From contig NC_087064.1 in assembly GCF_963678635.1 (NCBI RefSeq), positions 32,278,369 to 32,342,368 of the forward strand: a stretch of DNA of 64,000 bases. Direction: 5' to 3'. The notes below the pieces were generated by a model. It searched no databases, was not told the origin of the DNA, and saw only the letters and a program-made list of their open reading frames with translations. Shown piece after piece: positions 23,880 to 34,191 of the stretch (the first letter of the stretch is position 1; the number at the start of each line of letters is the position of its first letter). Source of the DNA: Symsagittifera roscoffensis (taxonomy: Eukaryota; Xenacoelomorpha; Acoela; Convolutidae). The position numbers and the translations under genes are program-made.

Positions 23880-24287
23880 GCTGCTTACTTTGAAGACGTT
23901 TGCTACAACGTGATTTCTGAAGTCGGTTTTGGCCCTGGACCACTCAAGAGATCGCACTTAGCAGGTGTCAGAGAAGGAGTTCCATACTTTATTCCAGGTC
24001 AAGATTTTACCAGTGGAATTCCAGGGATTCCTTCGATGATAATCGATTATCACAATCCTGGATCTCAGCTGACGTTTCATTGGTTCAAGCATAATATTAT
24101 CTGTCAAGATCATCCCTCCGTCTGCGGTCATCAACATAGTCCCAGAAGGAAAGAAAGAACAAAGGAAATGAAAAAAATGTGCAGGAGTAAAGGTGGGAAA
24201 AAAGCGAGACGCAAGAAAAACCAGGTAATAAACGAACAGAATATGAGGGACCAAAACATGAGGGAGAACAATATGCTCAGAATATGA
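23880..24287 (+). CDS. Terminal host exon with basic tail, unknown gene
   Basis: The acceptor TTTCAG precedes GCT GCT TAC..., 135 codons to TGA at 24285..24287. Residues 1-85 are a globular, Gly/Pro/His-containing segment starting AYFEDVCYNVISEV with four Cys, and include GIPGIPSMIIDYHNPG. Residues about 86-112 are very basic (RRKERTKEMKKMCRSKGGKK), and the end is Asn/Met-rich. Phase 0 start matches the end of exon 12193..12323, so the ORF continues across the intron that now holds the second retroelement. I know no family with this combination. The basic tail could bind acidic polysaccharide or nucleic acid; this is a guess. Confidence 0.7.
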   Translation, partial: AAYFEDVCYNVISEVGFGPGPLKRSHLAGVREGVPYFIPGQDFTSGIPGIPSMIIDYHNPGSQLTFHWFKHNIICQDHPSVCGHQHSPRRKERTKEMKKMCRSKGGKKARRKKNQVINEQNMRDQNMRENNMLRI

Positions 24288-25175
24288 GTTCAGTTGATTA
24301 AATAATGATCATCATTTTAAATCAAACTTACCACATGCTTACAAAAATTATCAATTTCATCTCAACATTTGTTTTAGCTACCTTTTTTTCTAGCTTGGCT
24401 GAAGGCCGAATTTAATTAAAAGGAGGCAGACACGGTTACTCAGGAATTCAAACCTATTGCATGAACAAACGTGTCCTTCCTTTTGTACCAGTATAAAATC
24501 TTAAATCCACACACTAATATTGATTATGCGCAACTCGAAAACAGTATCTTCAAAAAAGCGAAAAAAAAAGAAAGCAATGTCAACTCAAATATGATGATTT
24601 TATGCGTCTCAAGCATATTTATCTTGAAAACTTTTGAAAAATTTTCATTGCTTTTTTTGTGTTTTTTTTTTGCGAAACCTCTTTTTTGTACACGCAAATC
24701 TTTTCAAAATCGCTATCTGTAGTTTTCATGGATGTATATTTTCTCGGAAAGCAATTATCAGGACAACATGTTCTCATCTCAAAATTTAAGATTTTCCTAT
24801 TTCGCGCAGATGAACCGGTGCGCTTCTTTAATTTTTAGTGAAAAATAAAATCGATAGTGATAAGTTTTGATTGTAAAGATCTGTTTCAGAGCCTTTTATT
24901 TGCCACAATTACCCCAATAGCACCAAAAAATCAATCAAATGAAACCCTTTAATTATTGATTACTGAGGTCTAAACTTTTTGTCAATGTCAACAATATTTT
25001 ATTGTTTTCGAAACTACCTGTCAACGGAAAAGCAAATGAAGGGTTTCGAAACTGAAAGAACCATTGAAAAAGCTGAAAACACTTATTGTATTGGAAGCCT
25101 TCAAAATTTAATCCATCATTAGATTGTTTTGATTGTTGATATTTTGTTTTTCGTTTTTCATTAGATTTCGATAAT
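24288..25175. other. Intergenic sequence between two host genes
   Basis: AT-rich; the 3' flank of the exon above and the 5' flank of the ORF at 25176. No clear polyadenylation signal close to 24287 and no TATA box close to 25176 that I would defend. Confidence 0.4.
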
Positions 25176-25659
25176 ATGTCATATTTTGAACTTTTTCTCG
25201 CCGTGGTTTTTCTCGCTACCTCTCGCATTTTTGCTACTTTACGGATTACTGAAAGAGCGTCACGAGTTATTATAAATTCCGAATTAGCTCATAACTCGAA
25301 GTTAGCCCTTGCTTTATTGAAATATGATCACAGGAGAACAGAACAGTGCGCAGCCTTATGTTCCCGAACACCAAATAGTTTGTCCTTCAATATTTGCGTG
25401 CACGGGTGCTTTTTGAACCAATTTGACCTCTATAATATGGGTCACCACGATTCAAGCAGAATAACTTCGGCACAACCTCTTTTGCGAACCCTAAAGTTTG
25501 ACCATATTTTCAAAAATCATAATAACGCTTCTGGGTTTCTGTTTATTAATAGCACATTAACGCCAGTCAAAGGATTTTTATCCAGACAAATTCGTTTAAA
25601 TAAAAGAATTTTTTCAGCACATTTTTTCTACTTTACTAAAAACAGATGTCTAACGAAAG
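25176..25659 (+). CDS. Secreted protein ORF interrupted by giant element copy B
   Basis: ATG at 25176 is followed by a hydrophobic stretch (FELFLAVVFLATSRIFA) like a signal peptide. A chain with four closely spaced Cys (CAALC...CVHGC) follows, plus N-glycosylation-type sites near residues 119-127. The frame runs into copy B at 25660. Ignoring the insertion and one AAAG copy, the frame continues at 44524 for 14 codons and stops at TGA 44565..44567, giving about 175 residues. Copy B therefore appears to have landed 15 codons before the stop. A short intron inside the last third cannot be excluded. No family recognised. Confidence 0.5.
25656..25659. other. Target-site duplication of copy B (left)
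   Basis: AAAG, repeated at 44520..44523 on the other side. Together with the LTR base that follows it forms AAA|GTGAGT, a consensus 5' splice site on the + strand created by the insertion. Confidence 0.85.
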
Positions 25660-26070
25660 TGAGTTAAGGACTGGAGTGTATAACTCATAGAGTAATTTCG
25701 GATAGGGTACACCGTCTGCTCGTCACGCTATCTTATTTTCGGCCGGATAGATTCGTGCAACTTCTTAGTCTAATACCGATCCTAATCTTACTCTTATACT
25801 ATCTAGTCTCAGGTTGTTTAACTAGTCTCTGCTAGGCTCAATAGATCTAGGGTATACTGGTTTATTGCGGCTGCTGAAGTGCTCGGGAGAGTCCAACTAA
25901 TTTCTAAGTTAAATTCAAATCTCTCTGGTGCTGAAATTACAAGTAACTTCAGCACTTACAAATAAGTGGGTTGTTAGTTAGATGGATCATGATTGGTTAA
26001 TATTAAATACTTTACATTGGTAAAACATTTAATTTATCCAATCATAAAATATAGTTTAGATCAGGTTCCA
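25660..26070 (-). repeat. 3' LTR of copy B
   Basis: 411 bp; sense strand TGGAACCTGATC...TAACTCA. AATAAA in sense orientation corresponds to 25861..25866. The terminal 17 bases (TGAGTTAAGGACTGGAG on the + strand) differ from the 5' LTR at three places, while the other 394 bases differ at one. Confidence 0.94.
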
Positions 26071-27549
26071 CCCATCCGGGTTTTACAGAGTTTTTTAGAA
26101 CAGTTCTTCTGTAATTCAAGGGTGGATGATGGACGTTGATATTTGGCGAACATCATAATTTTCTTCCGCTTCTTCTTGTGACAACGACTGAGTCTTTGCA
26201 ACAAAATCAATTCTGATTTCAGAATGGTTGGCTATGTCAGGTTTTTCTGTTCTTCGGGGAGAACTTCTTTTGTGTCTGATCTAGCTTGGGAATGGCGTGG
26301 AGATTGTGCGTGGAGGGGATGCCTGGTTTCTCGGATCTGTACGTATACTTGAACATCGAGGTGGTCATTGGTCTAGTTCAATGAAGTCCTTTTCTGCGAA
26401 GTCAAGTCGTACTCTAAATCCTTTGAGTTGTGATTGTGAGCGGCATATCGATTGTAGTTGGTCATTCTCTCTCGAGTGTAGTGGGGTCGTTTTGTCTTTT
26501 GATGTTCGTCCTTGGTGTTGTATTCTGATCTATATATTGCATCATGTAATTTTACATTTTATAAAACTTTTATTAGTTTAATATTTTTTAATAATGATTT
26601 TAGTTAGTTGTTTTCACAAAAGCTTTTTGTTTTAGTTCGGTTATTTTGAAGAGTTACTCACCCTTGAGTAGCTCTTATTAAAAATAAAGGTGTGGTCACA
26701 AAGCGTGGATGTAGCGCGGTGGGTTAGGCCGGCTATAGAGCATGCTCAGGACGTCCTTCCTGGTGGGTTAGGCCAGGAGTGGGAGTATGATTTCATGCGG
26801 TTTTTGTGAGGGGTCCTGTTATGTGATAACGTTTTATGTTGGGTTTGTTGTGGTTTTTCTTATGTTTCGTTGGTTGTGTCCTTTTTTCAAAAATCAAATT
26901 GTTTGTGGTATGGGTTTGTCTTTCGACTTTTTTGTGTTTTATTATTTCTTTCTAAGACTTTGTAATAGTCTTCAAAAGAATAAATTATCCAGTTTTAAAC
27001 TGGGTTAATCCGGTTTGGGTACCGTTGGTTTCCTTTTCTTAGTCATGCTGTTATTCTATGATTTGTGGTATTTAGTAAGCTGCGTTGGTTAGTTTTGTTT
27101 AGTATATGATTCCTTTCCAACCGGGTTAAAGGAAAGTTTGAAACATGTTATTATATGTTAGAGTTGTTGAGTGTGAAAACTTGAAACTGAAATTCATTAT
27201 TTTAAACAATTCTTCGTGGGCGAGCTGTGCGAGTGTGGATAGAATTTCTGTGCGAATAAATGAGAATATCAAAAGGTTAGTACTGCAATTGCATTTTATT
27301 AATTTACTGCATAGAATTTGGAAATTTACTGCTAGTTATGGGGGAATTTTAAGTTACAAATTTTCATCATAATTAGATTTACTGCTTGTGGGGAAAATTT
27401 TAGAAATGAATTTATTGCATTGGTATTAAATTTATAAATTTATAAGTGTAAGAGATTAATAGAATTTTTGAAATCTGTTTGATGAAATTTGCGATTTTTA
27501 TTTGTCTTTTGTGGTTTTTGTAGGTGATCGTCGGATGAAGGCTAAAAAT
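26071..27549 (-). other. 3' noncoding region of copy B
   Basis: Homologous to 1419..2943. No sense ORF. Contains the duplicated GGTGGGTTAGGCC motif (about 26718 and 26762 on the + strand). The bases before the LTR offer only a short GGATGGG as polypurine tract. Confidence 0.7.
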
Positions 27550-27628
27550 CTAAAGAAAACATGAATAAAGTATGGTGAGTTTTTTAATATTTCAATTAGT
27601 TAGTTATATTCATTTAATTCATACTTAC
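27550..27628 (-). other. Probable 79-nt intron after the last stop codon (copy B)
   Basis: On the minus strand the order is stop TAA, CAG|GTAAGTATG, a CTAAC-containing branch site (ATAACTAAC) and TTTTCTTTAG. Length and signals equal those of copy A at 1340..1418. Confidence 0.6.
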
Positions 27629-27631
27629 CTG

Positions 27632-29431
27632 TTAGTCGTCGGGGAAAAAACCGTGGGGGAAGATGTCGTGAATTAGTTCTGAAGTTGTTAGTAGTTTAGC
27701 TAGAATGCGGATGATATTTTTAGTCTGAAGCAGTGGCCAAAGCAATTGAAGTGCCTTAATAGTGGTTAGTTCTTCAGTGCCTACTGCAAACTCATAAGGT
27801 GTGTTTTGGATTAAGTTATATAATTTGTGGTTAAATTTAGTGTTGTGGATGAATTCTAAAATTGGGATTTCTATAGGTTGCAGGAACTCGTGCGGGATAA
27901 GGAAGGGTCGGGATTCTTCGGCGTTGAAGGTTTTGGTGATTGGGCAGAAAATGTACATTTGGGTTATGGGGTCATAATTACGAAGAATACCATGGAGGTT
28001 AGTGTCTTTAATACAATATGTGAAATTTAGGAAATACGGTGAAGTGTATTTTGAATTGATGAATTGGAAACGATGGTGTGATTGTCTAGAGGGTGTGTGG
28101 AGGTCAAAGTGATTTTGGATGAAACGATAGTAACTGTATGTATGTGTTTGTTTAGTGCGCAACATAATATCGTGTGAGCAGTGTAAATCTCTTTCGTGTG
28201 GTGCAAGGAAATGAAAGGTTAGTGAAAAGATTTGGAAGCGTTCTTTAAAACTTTCGTATGCTTGTGTGTTTGTTAGTGCTTCTGAAATAATGTGATCAAA
28301 CTTTCGGTCGAAGATGTTTAGTGTAAATACATATGGTGTCTTGATGAAAAATTTCTCGGTGATTTGTGGATTAGCGAAGCGATCGTCGTCTAAGAATTGA
28401 TCTTGGTTAGCTCTGATGATGTTGTGATCGTAGTATTCTAGTGTATATTCATTAGCTCTAGGTGCAGTGTGTATTTTTAGTGATTTTTTATATCCAACGT
28501 AAGTAAACTGTCTAGCGGTTAGTGGTGTAGTTAGTTGATATAGCATGTCTTTGTTTCGGTCTATATCGATGGAAGTGCTGGATAAAGGTAAGCAAAGAGG
28601 GTTAGTGAAATGATAGTATGAGGTCCAAGAGAGAGTGGGCATTAAAACGTATTCATCTACAAAGTTGCGTGTTTCGTTAGCGTCGTGAGGGGTGTTTAAG
28701 GTGTATTGTGGAAACGAGGGTAAAGTGATAGCTAAAAATTCTTTAGTGTTAGTATGCTGGGGGTGGTTGATGTATTCACGGGCTGTTCCTGGTTTTGCTG
28801 GGAAAGGATGGTTGGGGAATTTTCTTTTAAAAGTGCGGTAAGCTCTATTAGTGTTGAGTGAAGATATAGTGGATGTGGATGATGGTGTTAATGATTCAGT
28901 ATAATTTGAAGAGGGTGTAGGGGGATTGGATGAATTTGTAGTGGAGGAGATTTGGTTTATGGTCGGGGTGTTAAGGTGGTAGGGTTGTTGTTGGAGGGTA
29001 ATAAAATTATCTAATTCTGGGGAGATTCGGGGGGTGTCTGGAGAATGAGATGATTGGTCAGAATGGTATGAGGAGTAGGTTGGGGTAACTTGGGAAGCAT
29101 AAGAGGGTGTGGGAGTGATTGGGTCAGGGTTATTTGATAATATGGGTCGAAAAGGGGGTTGAGAAAAATTAGAAGGGTTATGAAAATTATTGGATGGAGA
29201 TGGTTCTGAGTCGGCGAATTCATCGGGGGTTTCAATATTCGGGTTATTTAGCTGTGAAATGGAGTATAAAACTGAAATATGTGAGTTAGTGTCGGAATTC
29301 ATGCCTGATGTTACATTACTAGATGGAGAATCGGGTGGCGGAAAAGCAAAAAGTGGTATGATTGGGATTGGAGAGGTAAGATTGGTTGGGTGGGAATTTG
29401 ATCGGTGTAGTGATCCAAGTTGGCGGCTCAT
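27632..29431 (-). CDS. Last ORF of the giant element, 599 aa, novel
   Basis: The ATG overlaps the env stop as ATGA (29428..29431). Residues 1 to about 195 are Ser/Pro/Thr/Asn/Gln-rich and probably disordered. A basic RAYRTFKRKFPNHPF segment follows. Residues about 225-599 look like a folded domain rich in Tyr, Phe, His and Asn, with few Cys. There is no signal peptide or membrane helix. It is not a known retroviral accessory protein to my knowledge. The composition resembles the 378-codon ORF further upstream: a disordered N-terminal half and a beta-like C-terminal half. Translation is probably by stop-restart after env, or from a spliced RNA. It is intact in B and open in the part visible in A. 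Confidence 0.85.
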   Translation of the reverse strand: MSRQLGSLHRSNSHPTNLTSPIPIIPLFAFPPPDSPSSNVTSGMNSDTNSHISVLYSISQLNNPNIETPDEFADSEPSPSNNFHNPSNFSQPPFRPILSNNPDPITPTPSYASQVTPTYSSYHSDQSSHSPDTPRISPELDNFITLQQQPYHLNTPTINQISSTTNSSNPPTPSSNYTESLTPSSTSTISSLNTNRAYRTFKRKFPNHPFPAKPGTAREYINHPQHTNTKEFLAITLPSFPQYTLNTPHDANETRNFVDEYVLMPTLSWTSYYHFTNPLCLPLSSTSIDIDRNKDMLYQLTTPLTARQFTYVGYKKSLKIHTAPRANEYTLEYYDHNIIRANQDQFLDDDRFANPQITEKFFIKTPYVFTLNIFDRKFDHIISEALTNTQAYESFKERFQIFSLTFHFLAPHERDLHCSHDIMLRTKQTHTYSYYRFIQNHFDLHTPSRQSHHRFQFINSKYTSPYFLNFTYCIKDTNLHGILRNYDPITQMYIFCPITKTFNAEESRPFLIPHEFLQPIEIPILEFIHNTKFNHKLYNLIQNTPYEFAVGTEELTTIKALQLLWPLLQTKNIIRILAKLLTTSELIHDIFPHGFFPDD

Positions 29432-32046
29432 CGTGGGCTAAAAAAATGATTATTTTGAGACTGAAAAGCGGTAGTATGGGGCTGTTCAATAATTTGTTCA
29501 TAAGTATTATCATCTTGTGATTGATGTGTCATTATATGTTGGATGGGACTTTGTGATGTGGTGAGTCGAAAATTTGGATTATGTGTGATTGCTAAATTTC
29601 GAAAATTTCGTGGGACTAGGGATAGTGGATGGTTATTTGGTAGGGGTGGTAATTGTGGTGCCGTTGGCTGTGTGTCGACATTGTTATCTTCTTCGTCGTA
29701 TGTATTTTGTCGTGTTGTTATTTTTGTGTTATATTCTTTTATTTGTGCGTCTAAAAGAATTTTGTTTATAGATGTAGAAAAAATTCCAAAAAATCCTGCA
29801 AAGAGTATGCGTGCTACGCTTGCTTGTCTGTTTACTTGTGTGTGTATAGCACATGTATTGTAGATTCCTTTTAAAAGTGAGAAAAGAAATCCAATAAAGT
29901 TAAACATTGCGTATAAAATAGTCAATTTTTCTAAGATGTAGTAGGGCCATCCTAGAAAATCGAGGATCTCATTTTTGAGTGTAACGAAGCTAAAAATGTT
30001 AATTGGTGATATATCTTGGGGACGGTATTTTTCACCGTTTAGATATATATAATCTTTAATGTCTTTAAAATATCCGCTATAGTCTTGCGTGTAGATATCG
30101 GCAAATCCTGCGGTTTCTGCAAGTTTGCGTAAATTTTGGTATATTGATTGTCTTTGTATAGTGTCCATTTGTGTTAATAATTCTTGGAATTGTTGTGTTC
30201 TAATGTGATGTTGAATATCTGATTTTGAATAGATTCCTATTGATTGTAGGTCTATATTTGGGTTTCGAGCAATAGCGCGAATGCTTTCTGGTGAAAATTT
30301 TTTGAGTGATTGCATTAATGTGGGATATGGAGTGAGAAGATAATATTTATTTTCATCAGGGTTTAGTTGTACTACATTGTGGCTATTTTCTGATCCACAT
30401 GGGACTGCGGTATCCCAGAAATAGGTTCTTCGTGAAAGTGTATCCACGAAATGTACTTTATTCTTATAAAAGATAGGGATTCTTTTATAACATCGTTTAT
30501 CTTCAAAAACGTATAGTGGTGATACTTTTTTAGTACAAGTATAAAACCATAAGATGTTTCCTTCGTAGTCTAAAAAATTTGATCTATTTCCTGATAGTAA
30601 ATATCCTGCGTAGGGTATTTTTAATACTGCTAGTGCAAGTGATTGTAATATTTGTGTTCGTTCTAATTCGCATAGTTGGTGTAGTGTTTCTAATTCGGAG
30701 AGTGACATTTCTTGAAAAATGCGGCTAATTGTATAGTCTAGTTTCATATCTAAATGAATATCATAGTGGATATTACCGAAATATGTAGTATTCATTAGTG
30801 ATAATTCTTGTAAGCGTGTGCTTCTGGTGTCATAAGGTTTTAGATGTCCACCAGGTTGTCCGTTGCTTTTTTCAAAATTAACTGGTATATAGGATGTTCC
30901 TTCGTTTAGAGGATGACCTGTGGCATATGGGTCGATTTTTACTTTTCCAGTGGTCATGTCGAATCCTTTTTCGTATTCAACTAATATTTCAGAGTATTGT
31001 GTTCTATGAAGTGGATTCCTGTATTTACATGCAAGTTCTGTTTCTTGATATATTTGAAAACGTGTCAATTTATTTTCTATATTGTCTATGTTTCTAAAAT
31101 CGGAACTTAGTTTGCGTGATGGATGGACTTGTTCATAAGGAATTGATTGTATGAAATATTTTTCGTGAAATTTTATCATACGAGCGTGTATTTTTGCTAC
31201 TTGAAATGTTGTACATGTATCTTCGGGGAACCAAACAATTGTTGCTTGTGTTCTTGTTGTAGGGTCGCAATATCCTTGATCATTTTTACAAGGTAGTCGG
31301 ATTCCTTGATAGATCATTGTATTATCAGATAAATCTCGTGTGAGTTGTATTTTTTCGAGTTGTATTTTTCAATCGAAAAACATTATTTCTTGGTATCCTT
31401 TATTTTTCGTGTCTGCTTTGCAGTTTGATGGGTTATTTATACCAATGTGTGGTATCCAATGTTTATCATGTAGGTCATAGGTTAATCGTCCGTGTGCGCC
31501 GTTATACGGGTATTTTTCGTCTAATTTTATATGTCCTTGGTGTCTTTCAAGTTGTGATTGGTGTACAGAGTCTGAAAAAACTTGAAAATTAACTAATTTT
31601 CTTTGGGAATTTTTATTTTGTGTGATGTTTAGTCTAAGTAATTCATTTTTACAATCGTCGGGATTGAGATGTAAAAGACGTTCTATATTACTTTGATAGA
31701 ATGATTCATGGTCAAGTCGGTTTTTGTTGCCGTTGGAGACTTGTGAACAATGTACTTTCTTTTCGGAAAATGTCGCTGTGAATTTATAACCTGTAACTGT
31801 TGTTGCTCGGGCTTTTGAATAGAGTGTTGCTATTATATCTGTGGTTTCTATAGCTTGTGGTTCTGTTTCACATTGTGATACTTGATTTATTGCATATTTA
31901 TGTAGTGTTTTTTGTTCATTTTCTTCACAATCGTAATGTGTTACTAATAAATCTTGTGGTCCTGTACGAGGGGAAGGGTTTATGTTTTGATTTGAGGTTA
32001 CTAGAAAAAGGAGTTGGAGAAAAATTAATAATTTTAGAATATACAT
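29428..32046 (-). pseudogene. env: Envelope-type glycoprotein gene, one in-frame TGA (copy B)
   Basis: ATG at 32046 starts a hydrophobic signal peptide (about residues 1-18). The frame is interrupted once, by TGA at 31369..31371, where copy C has TGG, and otherwise runs to 29428 (about 870 codons). After the stop, a 629-codon open part begins at ATG 31317. The ectodomain has many Cys and several N-glycosylation sites. A central segment LCELER...CTKK...RCYKRIPIFY...VPCG (about 215-308 of the 629-codon part) resembles, from memory, the pattern of chuvirus-like and BEL/Pao envelope glycoproteins, thought to be class III fusion proteins. A membrane helix lies at about 464-486, followed by a tail of about 140 residues. 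It starts inside the end of the previous ORF. Confidence 0.75.
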
Positions 32047-33170
32047 GTGTATGATAATCCTGAGTATGGGTTATAAAATGTAATGTAACCAATTGTGTTT
32101 TTGGTGTATCTGTCGTATTTATATATTACTTCAGTAGTTATAAACGGTGGTGGTAGTGATTGAGCTGTTATGTTAGGTGGATTTAATGGGTAGGGATGTT
32201 GGGTAATGTTATTTAACTTAACTGTGATTTCAAACTTTAATTGTAAACTGTTTTGTTGGAGTATTTGAATATTGTGATCACGGATATCGTTATGAATATC
32301 TTGGCGATATTGTAATCTATTAAGTGCCCAGTTATGAAGGCGGTTACTTTCTTGATGTTGTCCAAATAATGGTGGAGGTGCTGTAAATGTATTCCAATCT
32401 AATCTTAAAGGAATATTTATTGATGATTGTTCTCGATATCTGGCGTCGAGATTATTTGGAAAATTTAAGTTAAAGGGTAGTGGTGAAAATTGGCTTATTG
32501 ATGGTGTTGATGGTAGTGATAATGTTTCTGGTAGTGATGAGGATGTTGTTGTATCCGTAGAAATATCTATGGGGTCATTGACTAAATTTGGTTCACCTTG
32601 TGTGAATGAATGTGTAGTCCAATATGGCAGTCGTGATGTTTGGTTTGTGGGGTTAAAGGGATTTTCACGTATTTGTTCAGATGTTGGTGTTGAACCTAAG
32701 TAATCTGAGGGTAGACTCGAAGTTCTTTGTTGTGAAAAAAGTGTAGGAGTTGCTGGTGTGATACCAGTGGTGTTTTCTGGAGTGGTTTGTGATGGGGATT
32801 GAGGTATATCAAAATGAACTCGGGGAGTTTGAAAATTTCTATTTCGTCGAGGATGTATAATTTGTCTATTGATTTCTGTTGTGTTTTGGTTTTGACTAAG
32901 GTTTCGTATTCTACTTAGTTCTTGTGGTAGTGTTGGGTAAAGATTATATGTTGGTTCACTTAGAGATGCTTGTCGTTGAACTGGTTCTAGTGGTTCAGAT
33001 AAACGAGCGTGCCGTTCTTCAAAAGTGTATGGATTGTCTTGAAAGGAAATTCGTGTAGATGTTTGAGGATTTTGAGTAGTTGAAGGTGGTGTTGGATTAT
33101 CTTGGGATGATGTCGGTGAAGACTGATTCTGTGACTGTTGGGTAGCAATTTTTGATGGATTTTTGAATTT
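32034..33170 (-). CDS. 378-codon ORF without any ATG (copy B)
   Basis: The frame is open from just after TAA at 33171..33173 to TAA at 32034..32036. It has no ATG (nor in-frame TTG, CTG or GTG) as a conventional start. The same frame is open in copy C over the same 378 codons, although the few bases before it differ by one indel. The N-terminal two thirds are Gln/Pro/Ser/Thr-rich. The last 80 residues look folded and end near YITFYNPYSGLSYTCIF. It overlaps the env start by 13 bases. A splice acceptor candidate (GCTACCCAACAG) lies about 13 codons in. Expression by splicing onto an upstream AUG or by non-AUG initiation is inferred. Confidence 0.7.
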   Translation of the reverse strand, partial: KFKNPSKIATQQSQNQSSPTSSQDNPTPPSTTQNPQTSTRISFQDNPYTFEERHARLSEPLEPVQRQASLSEPTYNLYPTLPQELSRIRNLSQNQNTTEINRQIIHPRRNRNFQTPRVHFDIPQSPSQTTPENTTGITPATPTLFSQQRTSSLPSDYLGSTPTSEQIRENPFNPTNQTSRLPYWTTHSFTQGEPNLVNDPIDISTDTTTSSSLPETLSLPSTPSISQFSPLPFNLNFPNNLDARYREQSSINIPLRLDWNTFTAPPPLFGQHQESNRLHNWALNRLQYRQDIHNDIRDHNIQILQQNSLQLKFEITVKLNNITQHPYPLNPPNITAQSLPPPFITTEVIYKYDRYTKNTIGYITFYNPYSGLSYTCIF

Positions 33171-33175
33171 TTACT

Positions 33176-33364
33176 TTAGTGGGAAGGTTTATGTTTATTA
33201 TAATATTCTTCCAAAAAAAGAATTAGAAGGATTGTTGCTAGGGCAAATGTGAAGATTGCTTTCTTTATACATTTACATATTGTCAAAATGAGGGATGATA
33301 AAAATGTTATGAAAATTACAAACAATAAAAAAATATCGGTTCTACTGAAAATTGTTCGTATCAT
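33176..33364 (-). CDS. 62-aa two-helix membrane protein
   Basis: Starts on the ATGA that ends the 76-aa ORF (33361..33364). There are two hydrophobic segments (about residues 11-30 and 36-51) joined by a short Cys/Lys loop CKCIKK, then a polar, His/Lys-containing tail. This hairpin layout is like small viral ion-channel proteins (viroporins), but no homologue is recognised. Nearly identical in copy C. The ATGA overlap suggests stop-restart translation. Confidence 0.7.
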   Translation of the reverse strand: MIRTIFSRTDIFLLFVIFITFLSSLILTICKCIKKAIFTFALATILLILFLEEYYNKHKPSH

Positions 33365-33591
33365 TTAGACAAGTTGTTAAAATCGTACCTGTGGATATAT
33401 TCAAGGATTTTGGAAAGTTGGAGGAATAGTTCGAGTATTGTGTAGAAAATTAAAAAAATGTTACAAAAAATGATTAGGATTATTAGAAAATATTCAAGTA
33501 TATCAAAAAGAAATATTATAAAGGCTTCAAGTATTGAAAAAAAATGTTTAAAATTTATAAGTATTTGAGCAACTGTTTGAGAGAAGAGCAT
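33361..33591 (-). CDS. 76-aa hydrophobic membrane protein
   Basis: ATG at 33591. Residues about 16-57 are almost entirely Ile/Leu/Phe with scattered Asp/Glu/Asn, enough for two membrane passes, and a polar tail HRYDFNNLSK follows. Lies about 600 bp after pol and overlaps the 62-aa ORF by ATGA. Present with three substitutions in copy C. Function unknown; a viroporin-like or envelope-associated role is only a guess from position and shape. Confidence 0.7.
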   Translation of the reverse strand: MLFSQTVAQILINFKHFFSILEAFIIFLFDILEYFLIILIIFCNIFLIFYTILELFLQLSKILEYIHRYDFNNLSK

Positions 33592-34191
33592 TTAAGAAAT
33601 GATCTCTTGGTCGAATATTTTTTGCTGTTTGAGGCGATTTTCTAGTGTGGTCGAATTATTTATTAGTTTTTTGACAAGTGGGTTGAGTTTTGTAAAAAAT
33701 TGTTGGGGGCAATTTTCATGGTGACTGGGAGGTCGTCTTTTTCTTTATTTTTGTTTGTCAAATGATCCGGGGTATGGTGAGATTTTTATACTTTAGGCTA
33801 ATTAAAATCTTCATTTTGTTACTTTAGGCTAAGTTATCAAATTTGTTTTGGGGGTATTCGTGGTCTGAGTTGGGGAAATATTGTTGATCTTTGGGTTATT
33901 AGATAAGGGAGGGGTACGGTATTATGGTGATATTTATTTTAGCTGTCAAGTTGGAGTGGTTTGCTTATTTTTGACCTGGAGGTTGTAAAGTTATAGTTAG
34001 AGATGTGCCTGGAGTTCTAGATTATTCGTCTAATTGATCTTAGTTTGAGTTAGAGAAATTTGCGGATTGGATGAATCCTATTGGTCTATTTTGAACTAGA
34101 ATTATTGCGTACTTGTGAGCATGTTATTTTGAAAAATTGAAATGAAAAATGTTACGGAGGTTTCAAGATTGTGAAGAATAAAATCTTAAAA
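33592..34191 (-). other. Spacer between pol and the small membrane ORFs (copy B)
   Basis: 600 bp, conserved in copy C (61082..61681), without an ORF. It holds a direct repeat of a TTAGCCTAAAGTA motif spaced by about 32 bases. It is the expected place for the acceptor of a subgenomic RNA. Candidate sites exist but none is clear-cut. Confidence 0.5.

Noticed and set aside
25656-25665. AAA|GTGAGT as a native splice donor of the ORF at 25176
   Set aside because: All bases after the G belong to the LTR end of copy B, as the AAAG target duplication shows.
26700-26790. tRNA-like A-box sequence in the 3' noncoding region of copy B
   Set aside because: GCGCGGTGGGTTAGGCC resembles an A box but there is no matching B box at a proper distance and no cloverleaf.
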